From NCBI GenBank assembly GCA_020851075.1, contig JADZDL010000267.1:1-59596 (forward strand): DNA of 59,596 nt. The letters are read 5' to 3'. Positions 51,264 to 59,596 of this stretch are shown here, one piece after another. This DNA is from Planctomycetota bacterium. Lineage in GTDB: Bacteria > Planctomycetota > UBA1135 > UBA2386. Position 1 is the stretch's first letter, and the number at the start of each line of letters is the position of its first letter. The notes under the pieces are model-generated. The model ran no database searches, was not told where the DNA came from, and worked only from the letters and a program-made list of their open reading frames with translations. Position numbers and translations under genes: made by a program.

Positions 51264-52952
51264 TCACTTGCGCGCGAGCCGCTCGACGAACTTCGCCTTG
51301 CGTGCCGGGTCGTCGTTCCAACGGAAGTAGACGAGTTCGAAGGCAACGAAGTCCATCTGCACCTGCGCCTTCGGCGCGGCTTCGATCGTCTGCAAATAGG
51401 CATCGAGGTGCGCTTCGAGGTCCGTGGCGACCACGCCCGGTTGGCCAAGCAGCTTCTGCATCACGGCGCGATCCCAGCGCACCATCGTGAACTCGTTGCC
51501 ATCGATCGTGACCTTCAGGAACGGGCACAGTCTGGTCATCGCGGGCCAGTCAAACAGCAGCAAGTGCACCTTCTGCTCGGCAAGCGCGTAGTTGGTCGCT
51601 TCGGGGCTGCGGAAGATGCCCTTCTCGTGCCCGACGTGGCCGCGCGGGCCAACGTCCTGGTGCGCGAGCCAGCGATCGGTGAGCCCGGTCACGGCTTCGA
51701 GCGCGTAGTCAACCTTGCTGTCGTAGACGAGCATCGCCTGCGTGCCAGAAAATGCCACGCGCACGGGTGTGTCGCCGAGCAAGTCGCGCAGCCGCTTGCC
51801 AACGCCGCGGATCTTCGCCACGCGTTCGGGTGGGTATTGCGCACGTTCGTCGGCCACCCCCGCCACGGTCTGTCCCGTGACGAGCAAGTCAGCGCGCGAA
51901 TGCCACAGCAGCGTGCCGATTGCCACGATCGTGAGCACTCCTATGCGCAGCGCACCTTCCACGTAGCGGCGCGTGAGCGCTTCGAGCACGAGGTACAACA
52001 ATGGCACCACGGGCAAGCAGAAGCGCGCGAACATGAAGTCGCCGCCAACCCACACGACGAACGCGAGGTACGCAACGGTCATCGACGCGAGCATCGACAT
52101 CGCCCCCGCGCGGCGCCGCAGCAGCAACCACGCCGGCAGCGCCGCAAAGGCCGGCCACAGCACCCAATAGCCATTCAGGAACAACTGCACGTAGAACCAA
52201 CCCTGGCCCGTGTACGGCTCGCTCGCCGACTTTGCGTAGAACGTGTTTGGCAGCCAATCGCCATAGTAGGCATGGCGCCAGAGCAGGAACGGTACGAACA
52301 GCAGCAGCCCCGGCAGCGCAAACGCCACGACTGGCCCGAGGCGCCGTTGGCGAAGCGTCGCCAACACCGCGCAGGCTCCCGCCAACATGCCAAACAGCGC
52401 TCCGTCGGGCCGCGTCATCGCCGCGAGAACGGTCAGCAAACTGGCAAACGCGTATTGCCGCGGGCGTTCTGCGCGCGCCAGCACGCCCACCACCGCCGTG
52501 ACGAGCAATACAAATCCCAACGTCTCCAACCCGCACGTCGCGAAGTCCTGCAGGTGATGATGCAGTGCCACGCCGATGGCTGCGAGTGGCAGAAACGCCG
52601 TCTCCCCGGGCAGCAGGCGCCTTCCGGTCCACGCCGTTACAAACACCAATGCGCCGAGGCACAGCACCCCGAGCACCTGTACGAACGCGATCGGATCGAG
52701 GCCCAGCCACTGCGCCAAAGCAGCGAACATGACCCACGTGAAGTTGGAATAGCCTTCGACGTGTTCGCCTGCGTTGAAGACGAGCCCGCGGCCAAGCACG
52801 AGGTTCTCCGCGTAGCGCAGACTGATGAACGCATCGTCGCAGATCCAGCGGCGCGACCACGCCAACATCATGGCCAGGGCAGCAAAGCCCGCGAGCGACG
52901 TACACTGGACCGAACGCCGAGTCAGCAGGTCTCGCGCGGCGTGGCCCGTCAC
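51264..52952 (-). CDS. GT-C glycosyltransferase, AftB-like (paralogue A)
   Basis: A 562-residue multi-span membrane protein with a GT-C fold. The active-site loop is C-D-D-A-F-I-S-L-R-Y-A near 40-50, followed by V-E-G-Y-S-N-F-T-W, then M-T-R-P-D-G-A-L-F and Y-Y-G-D-W-L-P-N-T-F-Y-A-K, phrases shared with arabinofuranosyl- and mannosyl-transferases using lipid-linked sugars. A soluble domain follows the last helices (about 370-562). The GTG start overlaps the stop of the second paralogue as GTGA. It would transfer a sugar from a polyprenyl donor in the periplasm; sugar and acceptor are unknown. Confidence 0.8.
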   Translation of the reverse strand: MTGHAARDLLTRRSVQCTSLAGFAALAMMLAWSRRWICDDAFISLRYAENLVLGRGLVFNAGEHVEGYSNFTWVMFAALAQWLGLDPIAFVQVLGVLCLGALVFVTAWTGRRLLPGETAFLPLAAIGVALHHHLQDFATCGLETLGFVLLVTAVVGVLARAERPRQYAFASLLTVLAAMTRPDGALFGMLAGACAVLATLRQRRLGPVVAFALPGLLLFVPFLLWRHAYYGDWLPNTFYAKSASEPYTGQGWFYVQLFLNGYWVLWPAFAALPAWLLLRRRAGAMSMLASMTVAYLAFVVWVGGDFMFARFCLPVVPLLYLVLEALTRRYVEGALRIGVLTIVAIGTLLWHSRADLLVTGQTVAGVADERAQYPPERVAKIRGVGKRLRDLLGDTPVRVAFSGTQAMLVYDSKVDYALEAVTGLTDRWLAHQDVGPRGHVGHEKGIFRSPEATNYALAEQKVHLLLFDWPAMTRLCPFLKVTIDGNEFTMVRWDRAVMQKLLGQPGVVATDLEAHLDAYLQTIEAAPKAQVQMDFVAFELVYFRWNDDPARKAKFVERLARK

Positions 52953-54661
52953 TTCAGGAACTCCTCGAAGCGAACGCGCCGCGCGGTGTCCTCGTTGTGG
53001 TCGAAGTAGAACGAACGGAATGCCGCGAAGTCCGCCTGCACCTGCTCTTTCGCCTTGTTCGGCAAGTCCGCGAGATAGGTATCGAGTACCTGCTCGAATT
53101 CGACGAAACGGATGTTTGGATCGCGCCGCTTGAGTTCCTTCAGCAGCGTGCGGTTGTAGATCACAAGGCGCGCCGGGATGCCCGCCAGGAAGGAGATGTC
53201 GCGGTATTGGTCGGTGATCTCTCGCGTCTTGAAACTCGTGTCGAACATGAAGTCCACACGGCGCTCGCGCACGAGATAGTCGACGAACTGGACATAACCA
53301 CGTTCGTGTGCAGGCGTGCCCCGCTGCAAGACCGGCGTATGCGCAATGCGCGCATCGGTGAGGCCTGCAGCGCATTCGATGGCAACGGGCACGTCGGAGC
53401 GGAACGCGAGATTCGCATGGCTACCAGCGATCGCGATGCGGACCCCAAGCCCAGCCCACGTGTCGTGCAGGTAGTGGCCAAACACCCGCATCGCCTCGGT
53501 CATCGGCATCTCGCCGAGCTTCTTCATCGAGATCGCGCGGTTGTCCGAGAAGCCATTCGGATTGTCGTAGATGGCGATCCACGCCGGTTCCACGCGCAGG
53601 AAGAGGCTCAGCACGAGCGTCGCGGCCAACGCAGGTTGCAGCCAGAGTGGCCGCCACCGTTGGCATGCAAAATCGAGGGACAAGAGCAACACCGGCAGGA
53701 TCGGCAGCAGGAACCGCCCGAACATGAAGTCGCCGCCGACCCACACCACGAAGCCGAGGTATGGCACGAAGAAGCCGAGAATGGCCAGCCAAGGCCGCCT
53801 ACCGAGGAACGGCGAAATCGTCGCGAGCAGATCCGGTTTGCGCACGAGCCAGTACGCGGGCACGAGCAGCACGGGCAACAGCCCGTAGTAACACTTCGCG
53901 AACTCCCAGACGTACTTGAGGCCCTGGCCCGGATACGGGTCCCCCGCCGACTTCGCGTAGAACGTGTTCGGCACCCAGTAGCCGTAGTAGGCGTGGCGCC
54001 ACAGCAGGTAAGGCACGAAGACCACGAGGAACGGCACGACGTAGCCGAACAGCAGGCGACCAGCACCGCGCCGCACGGCATCGTGCAGCACGAAGCAGCC
54101 AACGATCGCCACGAACAGCCCGCCGTCCGGGCGCGTCATCGCCAGCAGCACGCCGAGGAACCCGAGCAGCCACGCTTCGCGCGCACAGCGCAGCGCCAGC
54201 GTGAAGCGCAGCATCGCGGTGACGAGCAGCACGAACAGCGCCGTCTCCAGCCCAGCCGGCGCCAACGACGCCGCGTGGTGCAACACCGCATAACCACACG
54301 CCGCGATCGGCACGACGGCGCGGCCACCGCTGGCCCGCCACGCGATCATGGCGAGCAACAGCACCGTGCCTGCATGGCACAGCACACCCGACACGTTCGA
54401 CCAGGTTTCGATCGCATCGCCCGTGAACCCGAGCTGCATGCCAATGGCGAGCCACATCGTCCACGTGAAGTTCGTATACCCCTCGACGGGCGCTTCGGTC
54501 GGGTCGAGGTTGAACACGAGCCCGTGCCCTTCCACGAAGTGTTGGGCGTAACGGAACGAGATGTAGGCGTCGTCGCACGTCCAACGCAGCGCCCACGCCT
54601 GCACAGCGGCAAAGGCAACAGCACAGAGGGCGATCGCCCAGAACACGGTACGGCGCGGCAT
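52949..54661 (-). CDS. GT-C glycosyltransferase, AftB-like (paralogue B)
   Basis: A 570-residue paralogue of the downstream gene with the same order of parts: C-D-D-A-Y-I-S-F-R-Y-A near 26-36, V-E-G-Y-T-N-F-T-W, M-T-R-P-D-G-G-L-F, Y-Y-G-Y-W-V-P-N-T-F-Y-A-K, about ten membrane helices, then a C-terminal soluble domain. The D-D pair and the N-T-F-Y-A-K motif suggest lipid-linked sugar transfer outside the membrane. The ATG at 54661 is chosen over a TTG two codons earlier. Tandem duplication with a four-base overlap suggests the two act together or on successive sugars. Confidence 0.8.
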   Translation of the reverse strand: MPRRTVFWAIALCAVAFAAVQAWALRWTCDDAYISFRYAQHFVEGHGLVFNLDPTEAPVEGYTNFTWTMWLAIGMQLGFTGDAIETWSNVSGVLCHAGTVLLLAMIAWRASGGRAVVPIAACGYAVLHHAASLAPAGLETALFVLLVTAMLRFTLALRCAREAWLLGFLGVLLAMTRPDGGLFVAIVGCFVLHDAVRRGAGRLLFGYVVPFLVVFVPYLLWRHAYYGYWVPNTFYAKSAGDPYPGQGLKYVWEFAKCYYGLLPVLLVPAYWLVRKPDLLATISPFLGRRPWLAILGFFVPYLGFVVWVGGDFMFGRFLLPILPVLLLSLDFACQRWRPLWLQPALAATLVLSLFLRVEPAWIAIYDNPNGFSDNRAISMKKLGEMPMTEAMRVFGHYLHDTWAGLGVRIAIAGSHANLAFRSDVPVAIECAAGLTDARIAHTPVLQRGTPAHERGYVQFVDYLVRERRVDFMFDTSFKTREITDQYRDISFLAGIPARLVIYNRTLLKELKRRDPNIRFVEFEQVLDTYLADLPNKAKEQVQADFAAFRSFYFDHNEDTARRVRFEEFLK

Positions 54662-54679
54662 CGGCAAGCGAAGGCTAGC

Positions 54680-55411
54680 TCAATCCCGGATCATCGCCAG
54701 CAGGGCACCCGACAAAGCCTGGGCCAACCGCCGCTGCCCGGGCCGCGTGCGCGACAGGCGCTGGTTGCATTCGACCTCGATGCCGAGGTAGCGCTTTGCC
54801 CCCAATACGCCGCGCAACCACGTCGTGACCCCATCGGTATGGCCGTAGTACGGGAAGTTCCGGCGCACGCTGAGCCCGCCGGGCAGCAGTTCCTTGCGCA
54901 ATCGTTCGCAGAACTGCAGTTCCCCCACCCTGGCCGGGTCGTGCAGCAGCCCGAGGTCGTTGTGCCGCGCGACGCCGCCGAGTTCTTCCACAAACGAGTG
55001 AACGCTCAGGTGCAGCACGGGCCCGCGCTTGCTGGCCTGCTTCATGTAGGCGAGCACTTCGTCGCGGTAGGGCTTCCAGAACGTGCGCAGGCGTGCAGCG
55101 TGTTCGGCCTTCGTGAGGTCCACATTGCCGGGCACATCGAGCCCGTCGATGCTGCGCGCGATGACCCGGGCATGGGACGCGCTGCGATTGAGGTCCGCGA
55201 CGAGCCGCGACCACTTGCCCTGCACCAGCACGGCGTCAAACGCCTCCGCAAGGGTCTCCGCGATCGGCAAGGCCCCCGGATCCCAACTCCGGTGCGAATT
55301 GCGCACGGCGGCGGGCAGGCCGAGTTCGTGCAGTTCGGTCGGCACGGCCTTGGACGCGTGCTCACACGTGAACACGATCTGCAGATTGGACGGCGGGCGC
55401 CAGCTGGGCAT
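54680..55411 (-). CDS. N-formylglutamate amidohydrolase family protein
   Basis: A 243-residue enzyme of the FGase family. The metal-site motif T-C-E-H-A-S is at 15-20, followed by S-H-R-S-W-D-P-G-A (39-47), D-L-N-R-S near 73, and H-L-S-V-H-S-F-V near 134. Classical members hydrolyse N-formylglutamate at the end of histidine degradation (HutG). No hut gene is nearby, and many family members have unknown substrates. It lies between the secreted hydrolase fusion and the GT-C pair on the same strand, so an envelope-related amide hydrolase is also possible. Confidence 0.82.
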   Translation of the reverse strand: MPSWRPPSNLQIVFTCEHASKAVPTELHELGLPAAVRNSHRSWDPGALPIAETLAEAFDAVLVQGKWSRLVADLNRSASHARVIARSIDGLDVPGNVDLTKAEHAARLRTFWKPYRDEVLAYMKQASKRGPVLHLSVHSFVEELGGVARHNDLGLLHDPARVGELQFCERLRKELLPGGLSVRRNFPYYGHTDGVTTWLRGVLGAKRYLGIEVECNQRLSRTRPGQRRLAQALSGALLAMIRD

Positions 55412-55440
55412 CGGGCCGGAACACTATCCGCGCGCCCGGG

Positions 55441-57429
55441 CTACTCGCGCTCGTCGACGAGGAAATGCGCGATGCGCACGGCGCTGCGACCCTTCGCGCT
55501 GGCCAAGGGCATCGCAACCCGCAGCACGAGGCCATGCTCGCCTGATGGCAAGCCTGCGGCGAGCACGTAGGCCCACGGCAGGTGCAGTCCTGCGCTCCAG
55601 GGCGTAAAGAGGTCCTGCCGCGCAAAATCACCGCCATCGATCGACCATTCGATCGCCCCGGCATCTGGCCCCGCAGCTACGAACAGGCCCACGGCATTGC
55701 CGCGGAAGCGCAGCGTGAGTTCGGCCCCCGGTTGCTCGGCCACGAGCATCGGCACGTCGACGAAGCCGGGGCGGGTTCCCGCACCGTCGGTCGGCCGCCA
55801 GCGATCGACCCTATGGAAGTCGCGAACGACCATCGCCGCGCTGGGATCCACGAGGCGGCCGCGTTCGTAACACGCAGCATCCATGGCGGCTGGCAGCGTG
55901 CGAACCGCCGGTACGTCGGTGGTCTCCGCCACCCTCCACGCGGCATCGAGCAATCGCCGGATGCCGCGGTAGTAGAGCAATTGCCCAAACGGCGAGGGAT
56001 GCAGGTCCGGGAAGTCCTGCTCCCAGGAGAACTCCCCCGCATCGATGCGCGCGGTGACTTCGCGCGCGAGGTCGAGCGACGGCAGGCCATAATGCTCGGC
56101 GACCCGTTCGTGATTGGCGATCACCGCCGGCACCGCACCACTGCGAATCGTGGCCATCTTCTCGGGATCCACGAAGTGCAACAGCACGAGGTCCATGCCC
56201 GGATCGCGGCGCAACGCATGGCGCACGAGGCCCTCCATCGCCCGCAGCTGCTCTTGGTTGCTGCGCCCGTTCGTGGAGTCGTTGACGGCCGCTTCGACAA
56301 AGAGCAGGTCCACGGGGCCGTTGCCGAACACGTCGCGTTCGATGCGGAAGGCACCCGGCGTGGATCCCATCGAGGGAATGCCCGCATTTACGAATTCCAG
56401 TTCACCCTGCGGGAATCGCCGCCGCAATTCCGCCGCGAGCAACTCGCGCCAACCCGGGTTGTGGGTGATCGAGCCGCCGAGGAACGCAATGCGGTGTTTG
56501 CCGGGCGCCTGCAAGCGGGCCCGGCTGCGCACGAGACCCTCGCGGAGATGATGGAACACCGCTCCACCCGGCGTCGTCGCGGTGTGCTCCAGCACGAACC
56601 GCGTGGCGCGGTCGACGAACGCAGGTGGCACCGCGAAATGGTGCCCATGGCTTTCCGCCGTGCCTTCGGGCACCGAGAGCACTTCCAGTTCACCGCCCAG
56701 CGCACGCACACGGTCGCGCAGCACGTAGGTGTTTTCCCTCGGCGGCACGACACGATCGTTCTCACTCACCAGATGCAGCAACGGAATGCGGGCCGCTACG
56801 AGCGGCGCGGCGAGATCTATCGGATTACCATTCCAGGCGAGTGCCTGCTCGTGCGTGAACGAGTACTCGCTTAACAGATGTTGCCAGGTATCGGCATCGC
56901 CGATTCCCCGGCCCTGGCCCAACGGCCAACTGCGAATATCACAAACAGGCGTATCCGCGTAGATGCACGCGACCTTGTCGGGATTCTGGGCCGCCCAGCG
57001 ATACACGAACAGCCCACCGCGGCTCACCCCTTCCAAGGCCACCTTGCGGGCCAAGCCACGTTCGCGCAGGAATGCGTAGAACCGGTCCCAATGGGCCATG
57101 GCACGCGGACTGCCGAGCATGCCGTCCGTGTTGGTGTAGACGATGTGGAAGCCCTCGGCGAGCAAGCGGCGATCGACTTCCGCATGGAAATCCGGGAAGC
57201 GCGCGCGCCAGAGCCATGGGTTCTCGGCCGCCCGCACCGCAGGAACAACCACACGGCACGCGCGACCGTCGACTTCAAAGTCACGGCGAACGAAGCCGTG
57301 CCAATCGCTGACCGTGCCCGGGAACGCGGGGCTGGTGGACGCGGGCACCTGCTTCGCCGACTGCCCCACAACCGGAGCACACACGCAGCCGAGTAGCGCC
57401 AGACACGACAACCCAGCCCGCTTCCTCAC
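55441..57429 (-). CDS. Exported alpha/beta-hydrolase fused to SGNH hydrolase
   Basis: A 662-residue exported protein. A short signal with L-L-G-C at 12-15 could be a lipobox. Residues about 35-280 form an alpha/beta-hydrolase with the nucleophile elbow G-V-S-R-G-G (S136), a D in S-E-N-D-R-V-V-P, and H in S-H-G-H-H-F. Residues about 310-500 form an SGNH/GDSL esterase: G-G-S-I-T-H-N (S about 320), N-A-G-I-P, V-N-D-S and D-L-H-P-S. The last 150 residues look like a beta-sandwich. Both catalytic sets appear complete, suggesting two-step deacylation of a polysaccharide or glycoside. The GTG start overlaps the upstream gene (GTGA). Confidence 0.82.
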   Translation of the reverse strand: MRKRAGLSCLALLGCVCAPVVGQSAKQVPASTSPAFPGTVSDWHGFVRRDFEVDGRACRVVVPAVRAAENPWLWRARFPDFHAEVDRRLLAEGFHIVYTNTDGMLGSPRAMAHWDRFYAFLRERGLARKVALEGVSRGGLFVYRWAAQNPDKVACIYADTPVCDIRSWPLGQGRGIGDADTWQHLLSEYSFTHEQALAWNGNPIDLAAPLVAARIPLLHLVSENDRVVPPRENTYVLRDRVRALGGELEVLSVPEGTAESHGHHFAVPPAFVDRATRFVLEHTATTPGGAVFHHLREGLVRSRARLQAPGKHRIAFLGGSITHNPGWRELLAAELRRRFPQGELEFVNAGIPSMGSTPGAFRIERDVFGNGPVDLLFVEAAVNDSTNGRSNQEQLRAMEGLVRHALRRDPGMDLVLLHFVDPEKMATIRSGAVPAVIANHERVAEHYGLPSLDLAREVTARIDAGEFSWEQDFPDLHPSPFGQLLYYRGIRRLLDAAWRVAETTDVPAVRTLPAAMDAACYERGRLVDPSAAMVVRDFHRVDRWRPTDGAGTRPGFVDVPMLVAEQPGAELTLRFRGNAVGLFVAAGPDAGAIEWSIDGGDFARQDLFTPWSAGLHLPWAYVLAAGLPSGEHGLVLRVAMPLASAKGRSAVRIAHFLVDERE

Positions 57430-58934
57430 TTCGAATCCTTGCCCGTGACGACGAGATTGCGCTTTGGAATCGAAAGGATGAAAGCCACGACCGAACTCAC
57501 GTCCGTGCGTGCTTCGGCCCCGTAGCCCGCGTTGTCGCGGTTTGGTTGGTAGTAGAAACTGCCATCCGCGCACTGCGCGAGCGCAAACCACCAACGGTTG
57601 GCATCCATGAGCTTCCGGAAACTCTCGGGGTCGGCGTTCGCCGCCAGCGCCGCATAGGCCATGCCCATGACCGGCGAACCATGCGTGTCCGGAAAACTCT
57701 GCGGATGCTCGCCAATGACCTTGGCGTGCGCAAGGGCACGTTCGCGATGCGCCGGCTCCTCCTGCGGAGCAAGCCAATTGGCGACGCCAGCGGCACCAGT
57801 GCGTCCCATGTCGGCCCACCCCTTTGGATCGCCGACGTCGTCCTCGTACCAAACGTAACCATTCGGCCCGGTCGCGCGCTGCAGGAACGCATAGGCAGCA
57901 TCGTGGCGCGCGCGATCCACCGCGATCCCGCAGCGCTGCAACAATGCAAACGACAACGCGCCCTGTCCCGTGAGCATGCAGATCGGGCCATATCCCTCAA
58001 ATCCAGGGTTGTGGCCCCAGCCACCATGCGAATCCCGCGGGTCCTTCGGGTAGGAGTCCGGATGCGTCTGCTTGGCCCGCGGATGGATCTGGGATGAATC
58101 CATGTATTGGGTCCACTCCAACAACTCGTAGAGTTTCTGCAGCTCAGGCTTCACCCAAGCCTGCTTGGTCGCCAGGTAGTACTCGCTGAGCACGATGGCT
58201 GCGGCCATGTAACGCCAGTTGATCAACGAAGCCTCGTCGCGCACCTTGGTCACACGCGCATGAAACCGCGCACAGCGCTCGACGGCCTTACGATGTTCGG
58301 GCTTGCCACTTGCCAACAACGCCAAGGGCGCAAACGTGTCCGACACCGGATTGCCGAACGAACCCTCGTCATTCTGCTGGGCCAACAAGTACGGATAGAG
58401 GTCACTCAAGATCTTCGCCGACTTCTCACACCCGTTCGGGAACGTCGGCGCAAACGCCCCATACTGCTTGCCTACCGCAAGTGTGGCCTCACGCGTCACG
58501 TTGCCCCGTCGCACGCTCACGCGCAGCTTGCCGCTGCCCCCTGCAGCCTGACAAGCTTCGAGCGCCGTCGCGAACTCCTCGATGGGCCCTCGCGCACCAA
58601 AGACCTTCATGCCGTAGCCGTTCTGGTGTTCGTTCGCAAACGCCTGCCCATCAACACCAACCAGCACGTCACCAGCCTCGATGCGGGCTATCGCCGGCGT
58701 GCCCGCGAACACGTACCTCACCACGAGCGCCTTCGGCTCGTTGGCGACGAGTTCGACGCGCAAACCGGTGATGCCGAGGTTGTAGAACCAGCCAGGCACC
58801 ACCGCATCAGGCCCAGCATGCGCCCGCTGCTTCCATGGCTGACCGTCGTCGTGGTAGTGCACCTGCGCCGACAATGCCGCGGGAATGCCCACGGCAAGGC
58901 CAAGCGCAAGCGCCCGCAGCGCAAACCTGCTCAC
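57426..58934 (-). CDS. Secreted protein with PDZ-like and alpha/alpha-toroid domains (DUF6288-like)
   Basis: A 502-residue exported protein. A signal peptide ends A-L-S-A-Q near residue 24. A PDZ-like domain lies near 55-150 (I-E-A-G-D-V-L-V-G-V-D-G-Q-A-F). The remainder (about 170-495) is helical with repeated Trp/Tyr/Gly motifs, such as G-H-N-P-G-F-E-G-Y-G and L-A-Q-C-A-D-G-S-F-Y, resembling the alpha/alpha toroid of prenyltransferase- or squalene-cyclase-like and glycosidase families. It most resembles the DUF6288 proteins of planctomycetes; function unknown. The GTG start overlaps the peroxiredoxin stop (GTGA), and its own stop overlaps the hydrolase fusion. Confidence 0.7.
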   Translation of the reverse strand: MSRFALRALALGLAVGIPAALSAQVHYHDDGQPWKQRAHAGPDAVVPGWFYNLGITGLRVELVANEPKALVVRYVFAGTPAIARIEAGDVLVGVDGQAFANEHQNGYGMKVFGARGPIEEFATALEACQAAGGSGKLRVSVRRGNVTREATLAVGKQYGAFAPTFPNGCEKSAKILSDLYPYLLAQQNDEGSFGNPVSDTFAPLALLASGKPEHRKAVERCARFHARVTKVRDEASLINWRYMAAAIVLSEYYLATKQAWVKPELQKLYELLEWTQYMDSSQIHPRAKQTHPDSYPKDPRDSHGGWGHNPGFEGYGPICMLTGQGALSFALLQRCGIAVDRARHDAAYAFLQRATGPNGYVWYEDDVGDPKGWADMGRTGAAGVANWLAPQEEPAHRERALAHAKVIGEHPQSFPDTHGSPVMGMAYAALAANADPESFRKLMDANRWWFALAQCADGSFYYQPNRDNAGYGAEARTDVSSVVAFILSIPKRNLVVTGKDSK

Positions 58935-59596
58935 AGCGGCAACGCCGCCACGGCCGTGGCCGCAAAGGTGCGCGGATCCACGCGGCCCCAATACTGCACG
59001 ACCTTGCCCTCGCCATCGATCAGCACCGCGATGCGGCGCGCGACCTTCGCTTCGGCATTTTCAGCTGCACCATAGGCGATGGCCATCGCCCGATCCGAGT
59101 CGCTAAGCAGCGGGAACGGCAGCTCGTGCTTCGTGCGGAACGCGGCGTTGTCCTCGCGCGAGTCAAAGGAAACACCGAGCACCGCCACATCACGGCGCCG
59201 GAACTCCTCGATCTGATCGCGCAAGCCGCAGCCCTCGGCCGTGCAGCCGGGCGTATCCGCCTTTGGATAGAACCACACGAGCACCATGCGACCACGATAG
59301 TCCGCGAGCTTCTGTACGGTGCCACGTTCATCCGCGACTGCGAAGTCCGGTGCCGCAGCCCCCTTCGCGAGCTTTGCCGGGGCACTGCTCGCCGCATCAC
59401 CACTACCGCGCCGACCCTGCCGGCCCTCCACGCGCGCGGCCGGCGCACTGCTCTCCGCGGGCTTGCTGTCACCACTCGGAGCCGCCTTCGCCTCCACGGG
59501 TGTCGCAGCCTCCGGCTTTGCCGTGGCCTCGGCCGCCGCCGGAGCCTTCTCCTCTGGCGCCGGCTTCACATACGCATCGATGTAACTCTGCGCAAA
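58931..59596 (-). CDS. Thiol peroxidase, BCP/PrxQ type (5' end beyond window)
   Basis: The last 221 codons of a peroxiredoxin gene; the frame stays open to the right edge. The core has the peroxidatic Cys in A-D-T-P-G-C-T and a resolving Cys five residues later, the PrxQ/BCP pattern, then V-S-F-D-S, F-P-L-L-S-D and a closing W-G-R-V-D-P. Upstream is a long Ala/Pro/Glu/Lys linker, and the first visible codons (F-A-Q-S-Y-I-D-A-Y) could follow a signal peptide, so an exported or membrane-tethered form is likely. It would reduce peroxides with thioredoxin-type donors. Confidence 0.85.
   Translation of the reverse strand, partial: FAQSYIDAYVKPAPEEKAPAAAEATAKPEAATPVEAKAAPSGDSKPAESSAPAARVEGRQGRRGSGDAASSAPAKLAKGAAAPDFAVADERGTVQKLADYRGRMVLVWFYPKADTPGCTAEGCGLRDQIEEFRRRDVAVLGVSFDSREDNAAFRTKHELPFPLLSDSDRAMAIAYGAAENAEAKVARRIAVLIDGEGKVVQYWGRVDPRTFAATAVAALPL

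Noticed and set aside
52997..55570. 857-codon rightward open frame opposite the GT-C pair
   Set aside because: Antisense shadow of two recognisable membrane proteins; His/Arg/Gln-rich with no motif.
1..59596. tRNA genes, CRISPR arrays, insertion sequences or prophage
   Set aside because: No T-arm-like GGTTCGAATC with matching acceptor arms, no regularly spaced repeats, and no transposase, integrase or phage structural motifs were seen.

Overview
The window is about 60 kb of GC-rich DNA with tightly packed genes and a Gram-negative envelope toolkit: BamA/Omp85, TolC, MacB-type export and lipoproteins. Several gene types are common in Planctomycetota, including PDZ plus alpha/alpha-toroid secreted proteins, AftB-like GT-C transferases, HExxH secreted peptidases and stand-alone Myb/SANT-like proteins. 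I infer a planctomycete or a relative from this repertoire. No rRNA, tRNA or other lineage marker is present to prove it.

Layout. 1-6.2 kb: a partial CBS-domain gene, then a leftward run dnaB > bamA-like > NUDIX > LOG family > IMPase/CysQ with tiny gaps or overlaps. 6.3-11.7 kb: leftward coaB > ftsK, followed by an FtsK-like protein that keeps the membrane and winged-helix ends but lacks the motor. 11.8-17.9 kb: a rightward tripartite exporter operon (TolC-like, HlyD/MacA-like, ABC ATPase, MacB-like permease). 17.8-21.5 kb: a leftward signalling cluster (STAS protein, hybrid-like histidine kinase, CheY-like regulator, HD protein). 21.6-24.2 kb: PTS enzyme I coupled to a protein with four Myb/SANT-like repeats. 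24.3-26.1 kb: a membrane coiled-coil protein and a small CWC cysteine-rich protein. 26.1-27.4 kb: an exported protein behind a clear cobalamin riboswitch. 27.4-30.2 kb: a hexose mutarotase-like enzyme, a zinc alcohol dehydrogenase and a TPR-type lipoprotein.

30.2-39 kb holds the propionyl-CoA carboxylase parts in two places, biotin carboxylase plus biotin carrier (30.2-32.2 kb) and methylmalonyl-CoA epimerase plus carboxyltransferase (36.8-38.8 kb), with NhaA, a Gfo/Idh/MocA oxidoreductase and a secreted zinc peptidase between them. 39-44.8 kb: Fpg, a PDZ lipoprotein, an MFS transporter coupled to a membrane-anchored solute-binding-like protein, and an FAD oxidoreductase. 44.75-45.54 kb is a 787-bp stretch with no convincing gene. 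45.5-49 kb: two cupins, a QueD-like protein and EF-G with a recognisable promoter and leader. 49.3-51.2 kb: an exported tandem beta-carbonic anhydrase with a histidine-rich tail. 51.2-59.6 kb: a leftward envelope or secreted group (peroxiredoxin, PDZ/toroid protein, alpha/beta-hydrolase-SGNH fusion, N-formylglutamate amidohydrolase-like enzyme, two GT-C paralogues).

How the genes connect. The most suggestive link is cobalamin. The carboxylase and epimerase feed methylmalonyl-CoA, whose mutase uses B12, and the same window has a B12 riboswitch controlling an exported protein of unknown function. Translational coupling is frequent: at least eight junctions overlap by about four bases, mostly as GTGA. 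Two strong bidirectional-terminator-like palindromes separate convergent genes. No CRISPR array, insertion sequence, prophage or tRNA was seen.
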